Positions 34,345 through 44,367 of a DNA stretch of 64,000 nucleotides are shown piece after piece; within the stretch, counting starts at the first letter, position 1, and each line of letters begins with the position of its first letter. A model generated the notes under the pieces. That model was not told the origin of the DNA. It searched no databases and saw only the letters and a program-made list of their open reading frames with translations. The translations under genes and the position numbers were made by a program. The DNA comes from Anthonomus grandis grandis (taxonomy: Eukaryota > Arthropoda > Insecta > Coleoptera > Curculionidae): NCBI RefSeq assembly GCF_022605725.1, contig NC_065546.1, positions 38,374,227 to 38,438,226 on the forward strand, given 5' to 3'.

Positions 34345-35052
34345 TGGAACAGCCGGAGTACAAGCAATTTAGCAAATAAATAAGTCTATGTGGACGGTCC
34401 AAGTAAATGGTGGCACAAGTAGATCAAGTTCAAAAAGTACAAGTAAAAGCCGGAGTGCGAGCGCGAGCACGAGTAGTCTGAACCCACCTTAATGATAACG
34501 TATGGGGCAAGTTGCTGAGTCCCTGGTAGGTTTGCATCATCCGGAATATCAAGTGTATTTCTTTCTAAGCGCTTTCCGAGATTTGAATTTGCGCAGATCC
34601 CTCCATCTCTACTTCGTCCATAAGATCGATAACGATAAATCGACATCGACAACGATAAATCTATAATTCGCATCGACAAGTGCCAATAAAACTATTGAAA
34701 AGGACTTCTTATAATTGAAGTAAAGGGAACCCGTATTGTGGGGAGCTTCGGTAACAACATGTTTGCCATCCAAAGCTCCTATACCATTGGGAAACTGCCA
34801 TTGTTGCCAATATTCTTGGGCAATTTTTTCCCATTCTTGTTTGGTTGGTATTGACATAACCTGCTTCATCATAATTTTTATAATAACATCGCAAACTTCA
34901 TTGACTGTTTGTTGTACTGTAGAAGTTCCCAGGCGATAACTGAACGCTATTGTCCTGAATGAATCACCACTGGAAATAAAAACATATTTTATTTTTCTAA
35001 GTAACCCGTGTAATATTTAAAGAGCTTAAAACATTAGAAATTAAAAAGTTTT

Positions 35053-35305
35053 ACAGCCGTATTCGGCATCTTTATCTGTATTAAACCTCTTTTAGCTAAA
35101 AAGCGCTTTTAAAATCAGTTTGTCTTTATTTGACATGTAAACAAAAATAGAAATACAAACAGACATATTCAGCAACCGTTTTTACACCTCTTTTAATTAA
35201 AAGCGCTTCTAAAAATTTGTTTTTTTCAATTTTTGTTTACATGTCAAACAAAAATTGACTAAGACAATGAAAGGTTTTAAAAGCGCGAATATAGCTGTTT
35301 GGGTT
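35053..35305. mobile_element. Small MITE-like inverted-repeat insertion in Harbinger B
   Basis: The segment tttgacatgtaaacaaaaat (35128) is repeated inverted as atttttgtttacatgtcaaa (35236). Outer parts (agccgtattcggc on the left, gcgaatatagctg on the right) are roughly inverse, as are aaaagcgctttt stretches. Non-coding. Target duplication not determined. Confidence 0.55.
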
Positions 35306-36105
35306 TAACCTATATTCTGAAGCATGCTTTTTTTTAGCCGATGAATGCAAGCAGAGATGGATGAGTTTGCGAAGTCAGCATCGCAAGGTTCGTCAGAAAT
35401 ATACTACTGTAAGTGGCCAAGCAGCTGTGAATTATCGAAAATGGAAATTTGAAGATATTATGTCATTTTTGGAGCCCTACATGAAGGACAAAGCGATTGT
35501 CATCAGTAGATTTGGAGGAACAAGAGAAAAACGTTAAATAAAGTGAAGAAGAGACAGACAGTACTCAAAAGGGGGAACTGGAAAAACAGCTCTAAGTATG
35601 GAATCTCAACCAATATCTGGATCCTCCAAGCGATCTCTGGACCACAGACAATCTAAACCAAGATTTATTAGATCTAAGAACCCACAAGAGACAGCTTCCT
35701 CAACCGTAATGAAATATTTAATTGAAAAAAAAGAAAGTGCGGACAAAACGCCACAAAAGGATTCCTTGGAGCTCTTTTTTGAATCAATGCTGAAAACCTT
35801 TTCTCCTATAGATCAGCATCGAATAAGGGCCAAAGATTTAATGCAGTATCGCAGATGGAGGCCAAATATTTGATGCCAATGCCACAATCTCGGCACTCTT
35901 TACCTCAGCATGGCTCTCATAGAATTCAGGTACAAAATACAACAACTGGAACAGACTTGGTGTATTTGGAAAATATAAGCAATTATGCGTTATGTCTCAA
36001 CCCCAATCACTTCACCCGACCCTGGTTCATCAAATTCTGGTTGCTCCACTTACTTTTCACAGTTTTCTCCTGAATATTCTATATACACTAAAAATGATCA
36101 GAGTG

Positions 36106-36479
36106 ACCAACATCAAAAGGAAACAACTACTAGAAAAATGACGGGCAACAAGCAGTGGTCATTTTTAGGTATCGTGGCCATATGCATTAGCAGTCCAGGT
36201 ATATTTATTAAGTTCGTGGACCAGTGGTATTGTATAATAAGTTTTTCTGATATTTTTGGATTAAAACACTGGTTTAAGTAAGGGGGAAAATGTGAATTGA
36301 ATTCGATACAGGATATTGCTCTAAGACAATTTTTCCAGAAATTGTGAAGCACCAGAATCTTAAGAATAGTTGTGTTGGACGCCTTGTGAAACTCGCCAAC
36401 AGATGTTTTCTTTAAATCAAAATTTTACAAAAATTGCTTAAAATTGTTCCCAATTATTTCTTTGTCATGACTCTTTACC
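36106..36479. other. Unassigned interval
   Basis: No gene recognised. The expected first exon of transposase B is not here. Confidence 0.35.
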
Positions 36480-37045
36480 AGCTTCAAAAATAAAATCTTA
36501 AGGCTCACGAACTAAAATATGGCGGAGTTCCCCATGATGTAGGAACCACATTCTGTCTCACTCTTATAGGTGATCAACCTTCTAATAATTGCGGCATATT
36601 GTGTCGAAGAAAATTTAAATAAATTTCACCGATAAGTCGAGGTGGAAAAAAGTTGTATCCAATAGGCATTACATTTACCACGACAGCTGAATCTTCAAGG
36701 TCAAGATCTTTAGGTTATAACGCTTGTACCCAATGATAAGGATAATAATATTGTAGTCATATTGTCTTCTACACTTTACTCTTGAGCTGCTAGTATTTAT
36801 TGGTGGGTCGTCTTCGGCCATTTTTAAAATATATTTTGTAACATTTCAGGTTGAGCAGCTCTTCCTGCATGAATTCCTCGTTGTTCTTTTAAATACCTTG
36901 CGTCACGAAGTCTAATAACTAAATGTACAAACATATGTGGCCCCATGTGATTTCTTAAAGCAAACCATTCGGCATACAACCTGCATGCTGCGGTTGCACT
37001 TCGGCACTCTCCATAGGTAAGTATTAGTCCATTGGCAATAGTCAC
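36480..37045 (-). pseudogene. Mariner-like transposase remnant with DUF4817-type N-terminus
   Basis: The minus strand begins near 37045 with LILTYGECRSATAACRLYAE followed by LVIRLRDARYL, the helix-turn-helix pattern (YGEC..A..LYAERYP...RL...G) known as DUF4817 in insect repeats. At 36530-36690, in shifting frames, come PPRLIGEIYLNFLRHNMPQL and RVRQN with MWFLHHGELRHI. This fits the mariner-type block LTGE.YLNFL....LLE..P...R..MWFQHDGAP.H, with the catalytic Asp replaced. The middle is deleted. Inactive. Confidence 0.6.
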
Positions 37046-37736
37046 ACAAATTTGGATACACGGTAAGAGCAGTAAATAAGAAACGGTAAGAATTTACACA
37101 GCATTCGCCGAGAATATAAAAAATCTGTTTATTACAACATACTTTTTTCAAATTTTATATCAACATAACGGGCATTGCTACCAATCGGATGGCCGATATT
37201 ACAAATATCTATTTCGGATAAATTTTAACATAGTTCTTCATGTGGATGCACATGTTATGCGTCGACTCTCTTACGATATTATATTGTGGAGATCATCCTC
37301 CGGGACAGATAGACAACAATTGCAAAAATGTACAATTAGTGGTGCGAAACGGAGAACTCTTGCCGCTCCCATATTTACTAAGTTCAATATCATCTTCTGG
37401 CTGCACTTCGACAAATTACTGATATTCATGAAAACTATTTAAGGAATAATGCTTATTTTAACAAAGTAATTCAGACTCATTATAAATCGGACCTTTTCAT
37501 TAACCAGAAATGTGCTATACTCACATAATGATTATTTCCTGACCCTTTTTAATTTGCGTGACAATTTTCAAGCAGCACCAGTTCAACCTCAGTTTTGCCA
37601 TCCTTTCTTTTTCCTAGTTTAGTCTTAGATTAGTTTTATTGTATTTCCATGTATAGATGTTTTATTTAATGATTAATTTCTTCATAATTTCATTAATGGA
37701 ATTAAGTCTTATTGTACTTTGACGCAGCAATTATAT
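37046..37736. other. Unassigned interval
   Basis: Short open frames at 37240-37442 on both strands show no recognised family. The interval ends at the ATAT target of the next element. Confidence 0.35.
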
Positions 37737-37748
37737 GAGGGGTCTATA

Positions 37749-40231
37749 GTATCAAAGTCGGCAGTCTCCACTTTTTACCAAAAATGAGTTAGTTACATCA
37801 AACTCTTCGTTTTTTAAAGCTTTCTACAAAAAAAGGTGGTCATAAGAATCAAAAGCGGCATTATCCGCATATAAAATAGCATGCAATTATGGTATAAGAA
37901 TCAAACGCGGCAATCTCCATAAGTCGTTAAGTATCAAAGTCGGCTATCTCCACTTTGTTCCATATTGTGACATATCATTTGACGTTAAAGTTTGTTTTGA
38001 TCATTTTCTAAGTGTTATACGTTTTATTGTTTATATTTTAAAATAGAAATGGATACAGCTCCCGTTAAGAACAAGAAGGCTCGTAAACGAATTCGGAATC
38101 CGTCCACTTGGAAGCAAAATGAAAGGAAAAAAGAGTTGGAAAACTGCCAATTAAGTTCATGTTTTCACCATTAAATTGAAACAAAATCAAAAATATAAAA
38201 AAATAGTTGTTTTAAGCTTACCCTTCATCTCATAAGGTCTATTTATTTGAAAAGCAATAATTTTGTCAAAATTTTTCTTTTTAGATACTCATCACAGTTA
38301 CCACAATTTCCGACTTGCGGACAGAAAACGAAGGCCTATCAATGCACATCTCTAACAATGAAAGATATTAAGAGTTTCTATGACGCCTTTTATGTAGTTA
38401 AGGACAAAATTCGCCAAGATGCTTTTATTTTAAAGTTTTATACTTTAAAATAAAAGCTATTTTAAAGTAGCTATAAAATAAAAGTTCAATTACCTAAACG
38501 TCGCCGTCCAACTTCTGTAAAATGCTTTGTAAGGAACAGTATATCAAAACAAGATATTCCAGTGTGCCAAAAAACATTCTTAAACATATTAAATATTACG
38601 AAACATCGTCTAACCTATACGTTATGAAATCTTTTCTAAAAACAGGAAAAGCTCTTTCGGAAAAAAGAGTTTCTTTCTTTCTTTCATCCGATTTCAAAGA
38701 AAATCTTTCATCCCATTTGTCAATACATAAAATGTACCTAATGTATAATATTGAGTGCTCTCCAGATGAGAGAGTAAAACCCTCATACTTTAGAATGATT
38801 TTTAATACTAGGTATAACCTTAGCTTTAATACACCGCGCACTGATGTCTGCTCGGTATGTATTGAGCTAACAGAAAAGATTAGGAGATCTACAGACGAAG
38901 AGGAAAAAAAATTAGCTACTGCGAAAAAATTCATAAGCTAAGAGCTAATGCCTTTTTTTGAATTGCTTAAGGAGTCACGGGATGATTTAATAATACTATC
39001 TTTCGATTGCCAAAAAAACCTTGTGCTTCCAAAGGTGCCAGATTAAAGTGCGTATTATTCCAGGCAACTCTATTTGTATAATTTTAGCATAGTCCAGGGG
39101 ACATCTAAATCGAAGCTTACTCAAAAAAATGTCTTTTCGTATCATTGGACAAAGAACAAGTTCGGCAAACGTTCCAACGAAATTTCTTCAGCAGTATTCG
39201 ACAGACTTAACAAAATTAAATTTAAACCTGAGGTCACCACCATTAGATTAATGGCAGATGGTTGTAGTGGCCAAAACAAGCATACTATTATCGGTATATG
39301 TTGCAAATGGCTTTCGTCAAAAGGGCCAAAACATGTTGAGATCATAGAGGTAATTTTTCCGGTAGTTGGTCATTCCTTCTTGCCAGCTGATAGAGTCTTT
39401 GGCAATATTGAAAAAGAGATAAAAAAGTTGGAAGTTTTTACATGGCATTTTTCTTTCAAAAATACAAAACGGTTCATCCTACGAAAATTTAAAACTGGAA
39501 ATGTTACCATCAGAGGAGAATTACATTACAAAAATAATTTGCAAACATTTAAAGGTGTTTTAAAGAAAGGATGTAGTCTTCATAATATGATTGACCCTGT
39601 TATTATAGAAAGTGGTCTGCAAAAAGTTAATTCGCTGAAACTTAAAAATGTCGATAAACTACTTACTAAGCACTTTGGTAATAATTGGAGCCTGGAAGAG
39701 CTTAGATTTTATGAAGATGTTCTCTCTAATGATATTGAACAAGAGGAGCTAGTAGTTAAAGGAGAAGATAACATTACGTTAACAGTTGATGAAGAAACTG
39801 AAGAAGCCACCTGTGAATTTATTGAAGAAGTTCCTTCTATTTTGATATAATTTATCCATTCATGTTTCAAAATGTTTTCTAGTTACATCATTTTGATAAT
39901 AATATGTTTTCTTTAATTATATAACCAATGAAATTATTTGTAAAAACTCTTCAAAATATTATATAAGATTTAGCATTTCATTTCAACTAGTTTTGGTATC
40001 AAAACCGGCAATATCCAGCTTTCAGTATCAAAAACGGCATTCTCCATCAGTTTTTCCTATTTTTTCTTAAAATGGTTAGGTATTTAGCTAAACTTTCTTT
40101 ACAATTTGCCGTAGTTTGCCATTTTCTGTTATATGAAGCCTTTTTGCTTTAATATCAGGAAGAATAAAAGTATAGCAAAATTTTGTGCTTTGCTCAAAAG
40201 TCAAAATGATGGAGATTGCCATCTTTGATAC
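37749..40231. repeat. Iterated sub-terminal motif GTATCAAAnnCGGCAnTCTCCA
   Basis: Copies on the plus strand begin at 37749, about 37843, about 37895, 37931, about 39995 and 40025; an inverted copy spans 40208-40231 within the right terminus. Four cluster left and three right of the gene. The pattern suggests multi-site recognition by the encoded transposase. Confidence 0.8.
38050..39850 (+). pseudogene. Putative transposase with DGCSGQN motif (DUF7869-like insect family)
   Basis: The start at 38050 (MDTAPVKNKKARKRIRNPST, a Lys/Arg-rich nuclear-type N-terminus with KRIRNPSTWKQNERK) is followed by a possible intron (about 38150-38285). Then come LTMKDIKSFYDAFYVVKDKI and QDAFILKF. A palindromic insertion at 38421-38457 breaks the frame. 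Next are SFLKTGKALSEKRVSFFLSS, SIHKMYLMYN, a DVCSVCIEL Cys pair (38522-38941), a stop, then ILSFDCQKNLVLPKVPD. The last open part (39074-39850) has YNFSIVQGTSKSKL, RLMADGCSGQNKHTIIG and FPVVGHSFLPADRVFGNIEK. This layout is a widespread uncharacterised insect family. DGC, D(R) and E are candidate acidic catalytic residues, by inference only. Confidence 0.7.
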
Positions 40232-40241
40232 TAGACCCCCC

Positions 40242-41075
40242 ATATGTATCTTACGGTTTTGAGAAATAAATGACACTTTTGATAAAAAAATTAAGCTTTT
40301 GATGTTTTTTTATCTCAATTTAATTCTTAAGTAGTTTTTTTATTTCCCTTATAATTGTATTTTTATTTTTTTTTTATTTTTTTGGTGGTAGTATATTCAA
40401 GCCTGTGAATGCTTACCTTCTCCCAATTAGCCAACAGACTTACACAAATAGGCAATATTTAGCTATATAGGTATAACCTTTTAAGGTTAACAAAAATCAT
40501 AGTTCAGATAGTTAAATTGAGTAAATCGTAAATAAAACTTCAATTATATACCATGATTACCTATATTTCAATACAAATAATTATTAATAATATAACTTAC
40601 TATTGTATCATACAAAAGACGCCTTATATACCCACGCGCTAAAAAAAAGCTATAAAAAAACCTTAAAAATATAATATATACCTTATAAAAGTTAGATATG
40701 TGTTTAAAAAAAGGTATATTTTGAGCTAATAAATGCACAACATCCGGTATAAGGACGAAGAATGTATTATATACATATACATAAAAAACGAATAACACAG
40801 GCCAAAAACTGTTTAAATATTATTGCAGTCTCAAGAAACATTATTATTATAAGTACGTATTTATTAGGAAAAAATCTGCAATAAGGCCACTCACTTTTAG
40901 TAACACAAAATAGGAAAGCCTTAAACCTATATAAATAAACATAAAATAAATATCATAAAAGGTTCAGTTTCACCCTTCAAAAAAGTTTGGCAATGATGAT
41001 TCATTAGTACACAGTGGACCAAAAAAAAATTCTTACACCATAGATAGTAAAAAAATATTTCTTTGTTTTTTCTTC
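40242..41075. other. Probable fascin 3' UTR and downstream DNA
   Basis: Non-coding, very AT-rich. The minus-strand fascin stop is at 41076-41078, so the proximal part should be 3' UTR. Confidence 0.5.
40860..40865 (-). promoter_or_regulatory. Candidate fascin polyadenylation signal
   Basis: AATAAA on the minus strand about 210 bases after the fascin stop codon. In such AT-rich DNA this can occur by chance. Confidence 0.3.
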
Positions 41076-41278
41076 TTAATATTCCCACTGGGTGGCGTTC
41101 TCTATCGAGGTGTCGCCCAGTCTAAAACAGCCGTTTTTGTTGGCAGTTAAGTAGTGTCCCGAGGTGTCCTTAATGCACAATCGAGTTGGTTCTCTTAGTT
41201 CCAGATAGAAGCCCTCCGGAGTGTCTGAGTCTTCTGTAACTGATTCGCTGTCGGCGTGCCAATATTTGTTGTTCTGAC
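41076..41278 (-). CDS. sn: Fascin (singed), last coding exon
   Basis: Fascin cross-links actin filaments into tight parallel bundles in bristles, filopodia and nurse-cell cables. This exon follows a ttttcag acceptor and encodes QNNKYWHADSESVTEDSDTP, FYLELREPTRLCIKDTSGHY, LTANKNGCFRLGDTS and the terminus ENATQWEY followed by TAA. The end of fascin in flies is nearly the same (SATQWEF). It is the last part of the fourth beta-trefoil domain, with the hydrophobic ladder YLELREPTR-CI intact. Its 2-base phase exactly complements the single G that ends the preceding exon (TTT AAA G), giving FKGQNNKYW. No damage seen, so the gene is probably functional. Confidence 0.95.
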
Positions 41279-41389
41279 CTGAAAAATTTTTAAAAAAATT
41301 AAAGTTTGTTTTTTAGGTAAAGTGACTTATCATGATTTCAATTTGATTCAATAGTTTTTTTTTAATTCTAATTGTAACCAGACTTTAAA

Positions 41390-41575
41390 GACTATAAAGA
41401 AGGAAATGAAACAACTTATTTTCACAAAAGCGGACAAGGATTCTTGTTTGGTGGTGATAGGGCTTAAAATGCGGATAAGGTCTTGGACTTTTTGAATGAT
41501 GATGATTTTGAAACCTTAAATAAAGACCCGACCCTAAAAAAAATTAGCTCAAAATTAAAATTTTCTCGGTGAAGA
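41390..41575 (+). mobile_element. Penelope-like RT N-terminal fragment
   Basis: Reads LIFTKADKDSCLVVIG, a stop, then DKVLDFLNDDDFETLNKDPT. This corresponds to the ITKADKG.-VV-D...YI......L.D...Y..L..DPT block at the start of Penelope RTs. Short and decayed. Confidence 0.65.
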
Positions 41576-41660
41576 TATCTCTGGTTGAAATGTGGATTCT
41601 GTATTGATTGAGACCAAAGACAGACCAGAAAGAGCAAACAATATCATTATCCGTAGTATA
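41576..41660 (+). pseudogene. LINE ORF1 fragment, left of pogo E
   Basis: Reads VLIETKDRPERANNIIIRS and continues across pogo E (after 44369) as PESASILIKTRINNK. This is the RR.NII..G.PES.S pattern of LINE ORF1 proteins. The pogo element therefore entered this ORF1 at a TA. Confidence 0.6.
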
Positions 41661-44367
41661 GGGGAAATTGGGTAACAGTGAGACACGGGGAACAGTAAGA
41701 CATTCGAAATTGCTCCGGTTCTTTGTCCAGTCAAAAGATGTCATTTGTGTATCTTAGCTACATTGACAGTTACCGATTTCCTATCCGTTTGATTTTCATT
41801 CGTGTTTGATTTAAATTCTGTCGCGTTCACGTACCTTACCTCACTCACCTACCGCGTGTGCAAAAAAGATCAACAGGTAAGTGGAGACATTTTTGTAAAA
41901 TTAAGTTGAATATTTAGCAGTTTGTTAGTATTACCATAAAGTTATGTGTAGATTAGCTAACAGAATAAGGCAGCTTAATAGAGCAAAAGAAATTTGAGGT
42001 TAGGGTTATGATGAGAACTCGCTTCTTTTTTTTAGAATTTTATAAAAAAACTGTTCAGAAATGCAAGGAATCCACCAAGGAAAACCAACTATGGAACATT
42101 TTCCGAGGAAACTATGAAAAGGGCAGTTGAAGCTGTGCTTAGCGGACGTAGCACTAGATCTGTTGCAACACAAGAAAATGTAAGTTTCCAGACCTTATCT
42201 CGGTAAAAAAACTTAGTTTAATCATACTTACCAAATACATACAATATCTATTTTTAGATATGTGCGAAAGAGAAAATCCAGTCAGGATGAATTGATTCGG
42301 TATACACCTAATTATGCAGTAAATAAAGTATTTAATACCGAGCAAGAAAAAATGCTGACTGATTATATTATTAAATGCTCTCAGATATTTTATGGGCTTT
42401 CTCTTCATGATTGCCGTAAATTGGCTTATGAGCTAGCATTCATAAACTATTTTAAGATGCCTCCGAAATGGTCCGTTAATAAACTGGCAGGAGAGGACTG
42501 GATGAGAAATTTCATAAGAAGAAATCCAAATGTTTCTTTAAGAACTCCAGAAGGATATCACGGGCCACATCCTTTAATAGGCATAACATTAATAGGTTTT
42601 TTAACAACTTATGCAAAGCAATGAAACGCAATAAAAGATTTAGCGACAGAACGCGTATTTTTAATCTTGATGAAACGGCTACAGTGACTGTTCAAAAATC
42701 GGCTAAAGTTTTAGCCGAAAAAGGAGCAAAACAAGTCAAAAAAGTTACAAGTGCAGAAAAGGGCGTTCTTGTAATAACACGTGCAATAGTAAGTGCTGCA
42801 GGAAATCATCTCCCTCCTGCTATGATTTTTTCCACGGGTTCACTTCAAAGAACACATGGTTGTTGGTGCTCCGCCTGGTACTTTAGGTCTGGCGTCTCCG
42901 TCTAGTTGGATGAATGCCCACTTGTTTTTAAAAGTATTGGAGCACTTTATTAAACACATCTATAGTTCGAAAGAAAATCCAAGTCTTTTACTTTATGACA
43001 ATCATGAGAGTCATCTATCCATCCAGGTTATCAATCTTGATAAGGAAAATTGCGTCACTATTGTGACATTTCCACCACACTCGACCAATAAGATGCAACC
43101 TTAAAACGTTGGCATTTTTAAGCCTTTGAGTATTGCTTATAATACTGCTATAGATAGCTGGCTGATGCATCATCCTGGAAAGCCAGTTACCATTTATCAA
43201 GTTGCAGGTTGTGTGGGGGAAGCATATCAAAAAGCAATGACTTCAGCAAATATTACCTTCGCTTTTAAAAAATGCGGAATATTTCCCTTTGACAGAGAAA
43301 TTACATGACAGATATTGACTTTTTGCCAAGCTCAGTCACTGATAGACCTCAACTAGAACTGGGTAATCAAACTCCTCCTCGGGAACCAATTGATGATCAA
43401 ACTAAACTAAACGCAAATAGATTTATAACCCCGGAAGAATTTCGCCAGTTTCCTAAAGCTGAGCCCAGAAAAGAGACATCCAAAGGTAGACGAAAGGGAA
43501 AAAGCATGAAACCCACCGATACTCTCGAAAAACTTGAGCTGGAAGAAAGACAGACTAAAAAAACAATTCAAGCTCAATAGATGTACAGAAAAAGAAAAGT
43601 GTAAAGCGAAAGATTCAGGACAGTGATGAAGATGATGAAAAATGGCATTCTGATGCATCATCGGAACATCTTGAACCTGAAGTGGATCCAAGAGTGGACC
43701 CCCAGCATTTGAATATCTGTCAAAATTTCCAGAGGTTGGGGATTATGTTCTGGTTGAATTTAAACCAGAAAACACAAAATCAAAGCCTGTTTACTACATA
43801 GGAAAGGTGCTTTCTTGTGTTGACTGAGACAAATGAAGCGAATATTAGTTTTATGAGGAAAAGCCAAAAGACTGATTCAAAATTTTACTTTCCCGTTATC
43901 CCAGACATTGCCACAATACCCAGTTAAGGACGTTAAAATGATTTTACCAAGACCCCTTAATTACGGTCATACTAAGCGACAAAATTCAGTTTTTTTGTTT
44001 GAATTAAAGTTTAATTTAATGATTATGCGTTAATCTTCTTTTAAAACATGTTTTCTTACTTTAAAAATTAAAGTAAGCTTAAAGCCACAATTGCCTTTGA
44101 TATTCTTTTTAAAATCAAAATTGAAATAAATTAAGTTGGAGTTTTTATTTTGTTTTAATCACTAATATTATCAGGGCAATTACATATATTGTCTGAATTT
44201 TATGTGTCAAATATAGAGATCTTAAAACAGGTACTGCCAAATGCTATACATATTGTGTTAATAAAAGGATGTCAAAATACAGTCATCAAAAAATTTTGGT
44301 TATACATTTAAAAGTAATGATTTTATAGAAAAAGAAAAAAAGTGTCTCACTGTTACCCAGTTTCCCC
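41661..44367 (+). mobile_element. Pogo-type DNA transposon E
   Basis: Inverted termini ggggaaattgggtaacagtg and cactgttacccagtttcccc are flanked by TA on both sides (41659-41660, 44368-44369), the pogo/Tc1-mariner target. Just inside, the left end repeats the motif (ggggaacagtaagaca). Length 2707 bp. It is inserted in LINE ORF1 sequence within the fascin intron. Confidence 0.92.
42072..43960 (+). pseudogene. Pogo-family transposase E
   Basis: The N-terminal psq helix-turn-helix reads NPPRKTNYGTFSEETMKRAV and SGRSTRSVATQENVSFQTLS. A 55-bp intron (42203-42257, cg|gtaaaa to tttttag|atat) joins LSR to YVRKRKSSQDELIRY in frame. Then come EQEKMLTDYIIKCSQIFYGL, WMRNFIRRNPNVSLRTPEG, FNLDETATVTVQKSAK (first catalytic Asp), VLVITRAIVSAAGNHLPPAM, SLLLYDNHESHLS (second Asp) and FPPHSTNKMQP. 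There a stop plus Asn replaces the expected L-D of QPLDVG, so the third acid is lost. Later FAFKKCGIFPFDREI and a C-terminal chromo/tudor-like segment VGDYVLVEFKPEN to about 43960. At least four frame breaks. Confidence 0.85.

Larger units (their letters stand above)
31796..34489. mobile_element. PIF/Harbinger transposon C, nested in B
   Basis: Ends aggtgggtccagactactcg (left) and its inverse ending ctgaacccacct (right) extend as inverted repeats of about 50 bp through gtgctcg/gcgagcac iterations and ccggcttttacttg. Flanking triplets are TTA (31793-31795) and TAA (34490-34492), one mismatch from a TWA duplication. Removing the element and one triplet brings the two halves of transposase B into a continuous frame (VII then GPAFPLKK), confirming the limits. 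It contains a MADF gene and a transposase, both only lightly damaged. Confidence 0.9.
31403..34973 (-). pseudogene. PIF/Harbinger transposase of B, split by element C
   Basis: The last exon starts at about 34973 after a tatttccag acceptor: SGDSFRTIAFSYRLGTSTVQ, then WQFPNGIGALDGKHVV with the first catalytic Asp, and FSIVLLALVDANYRFIVVDV with the second. An atcgata/acgataaatc-type insertion (34620-34678) lies inside the D2 block before YGRSRDGGICANSNLG. The frame reaches QQLAPYVII at about 34493, where element C intervenes. It resumes at 31792 as GPAFPLKKFLMRPFPG, then NYRLSRARRVVENAFGILTQ with the catalytic Glu, to a stop near 31403. The first exon is not found. Confidence 0.8.
31168..36105. 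mobile_element. PIF/Harbinger transposon B (outer, truncated) hosting element C
   Basis: It contains a plus-strand MADF-BESS gene and a minus-strand transposase in the same interlocked order as element A. The right part, where the transposase's first exon should be, is missing. No terminal repeats were found, so the limits given are those of the genes. A second Harbinger (C, 31796-34489) is inserted in its transposase, and a small MITE in an intron. Confidence 0.75.
31168..36105 (+). pseudogene. MADF-BESS protein of Harbinger B
   Basis: Exon 1 (31168-31305) encodes MDNVDEKLIEIVRNKPELYD and, after a 1-base shift, WSEIGKALNRT, ending aacag|gtaaat. Exon 2 starts at 35338 after tttttttttag and joins in frame to give ALNRTADECKQRWMSLRSQH. 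It continues to NYRKWKFEDIMSFLEPYM, completing the MADF domain. After frameshifts a BESS motif follows (DSLELFFESMLKTFSPIDQH, 35773-35832) and a Ser/Pro-rich tail to about 36105. The present 4-kb intron holds the transposase, element C and a MITE. MADF proteins bind DNA and BESS mediates protein contacts. Confidence 0.75.
37737..40241 (+). mobile_element. 2.5-kb DNA transposon of unclear superfamily (DGCSGQN family)
   Basis: Inverted termini (left gaggggtctatagtatcaaag, right ctttgatactagacccccc) are each flanked by ATAT (37733-37736 and 40242-40245), suggesting a 4-bp target duplication. Seven copies of a 20-22-bp motif (consensus GTATCAAAnnCGGCAnTCTCCA) crowd the two ends. A single gene of about 1.8 kb fills the centre on the plus strand. 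Termini, motif array and protein do not match the hAT, pogo, Harbinger or piggyBac types present elsewhere here. Confidence 0.75.

Noticed and set aside
37240..37442. Overlapping open frames right of the mariner remnant
   Set aside because: No recognised motifs; likely chance.
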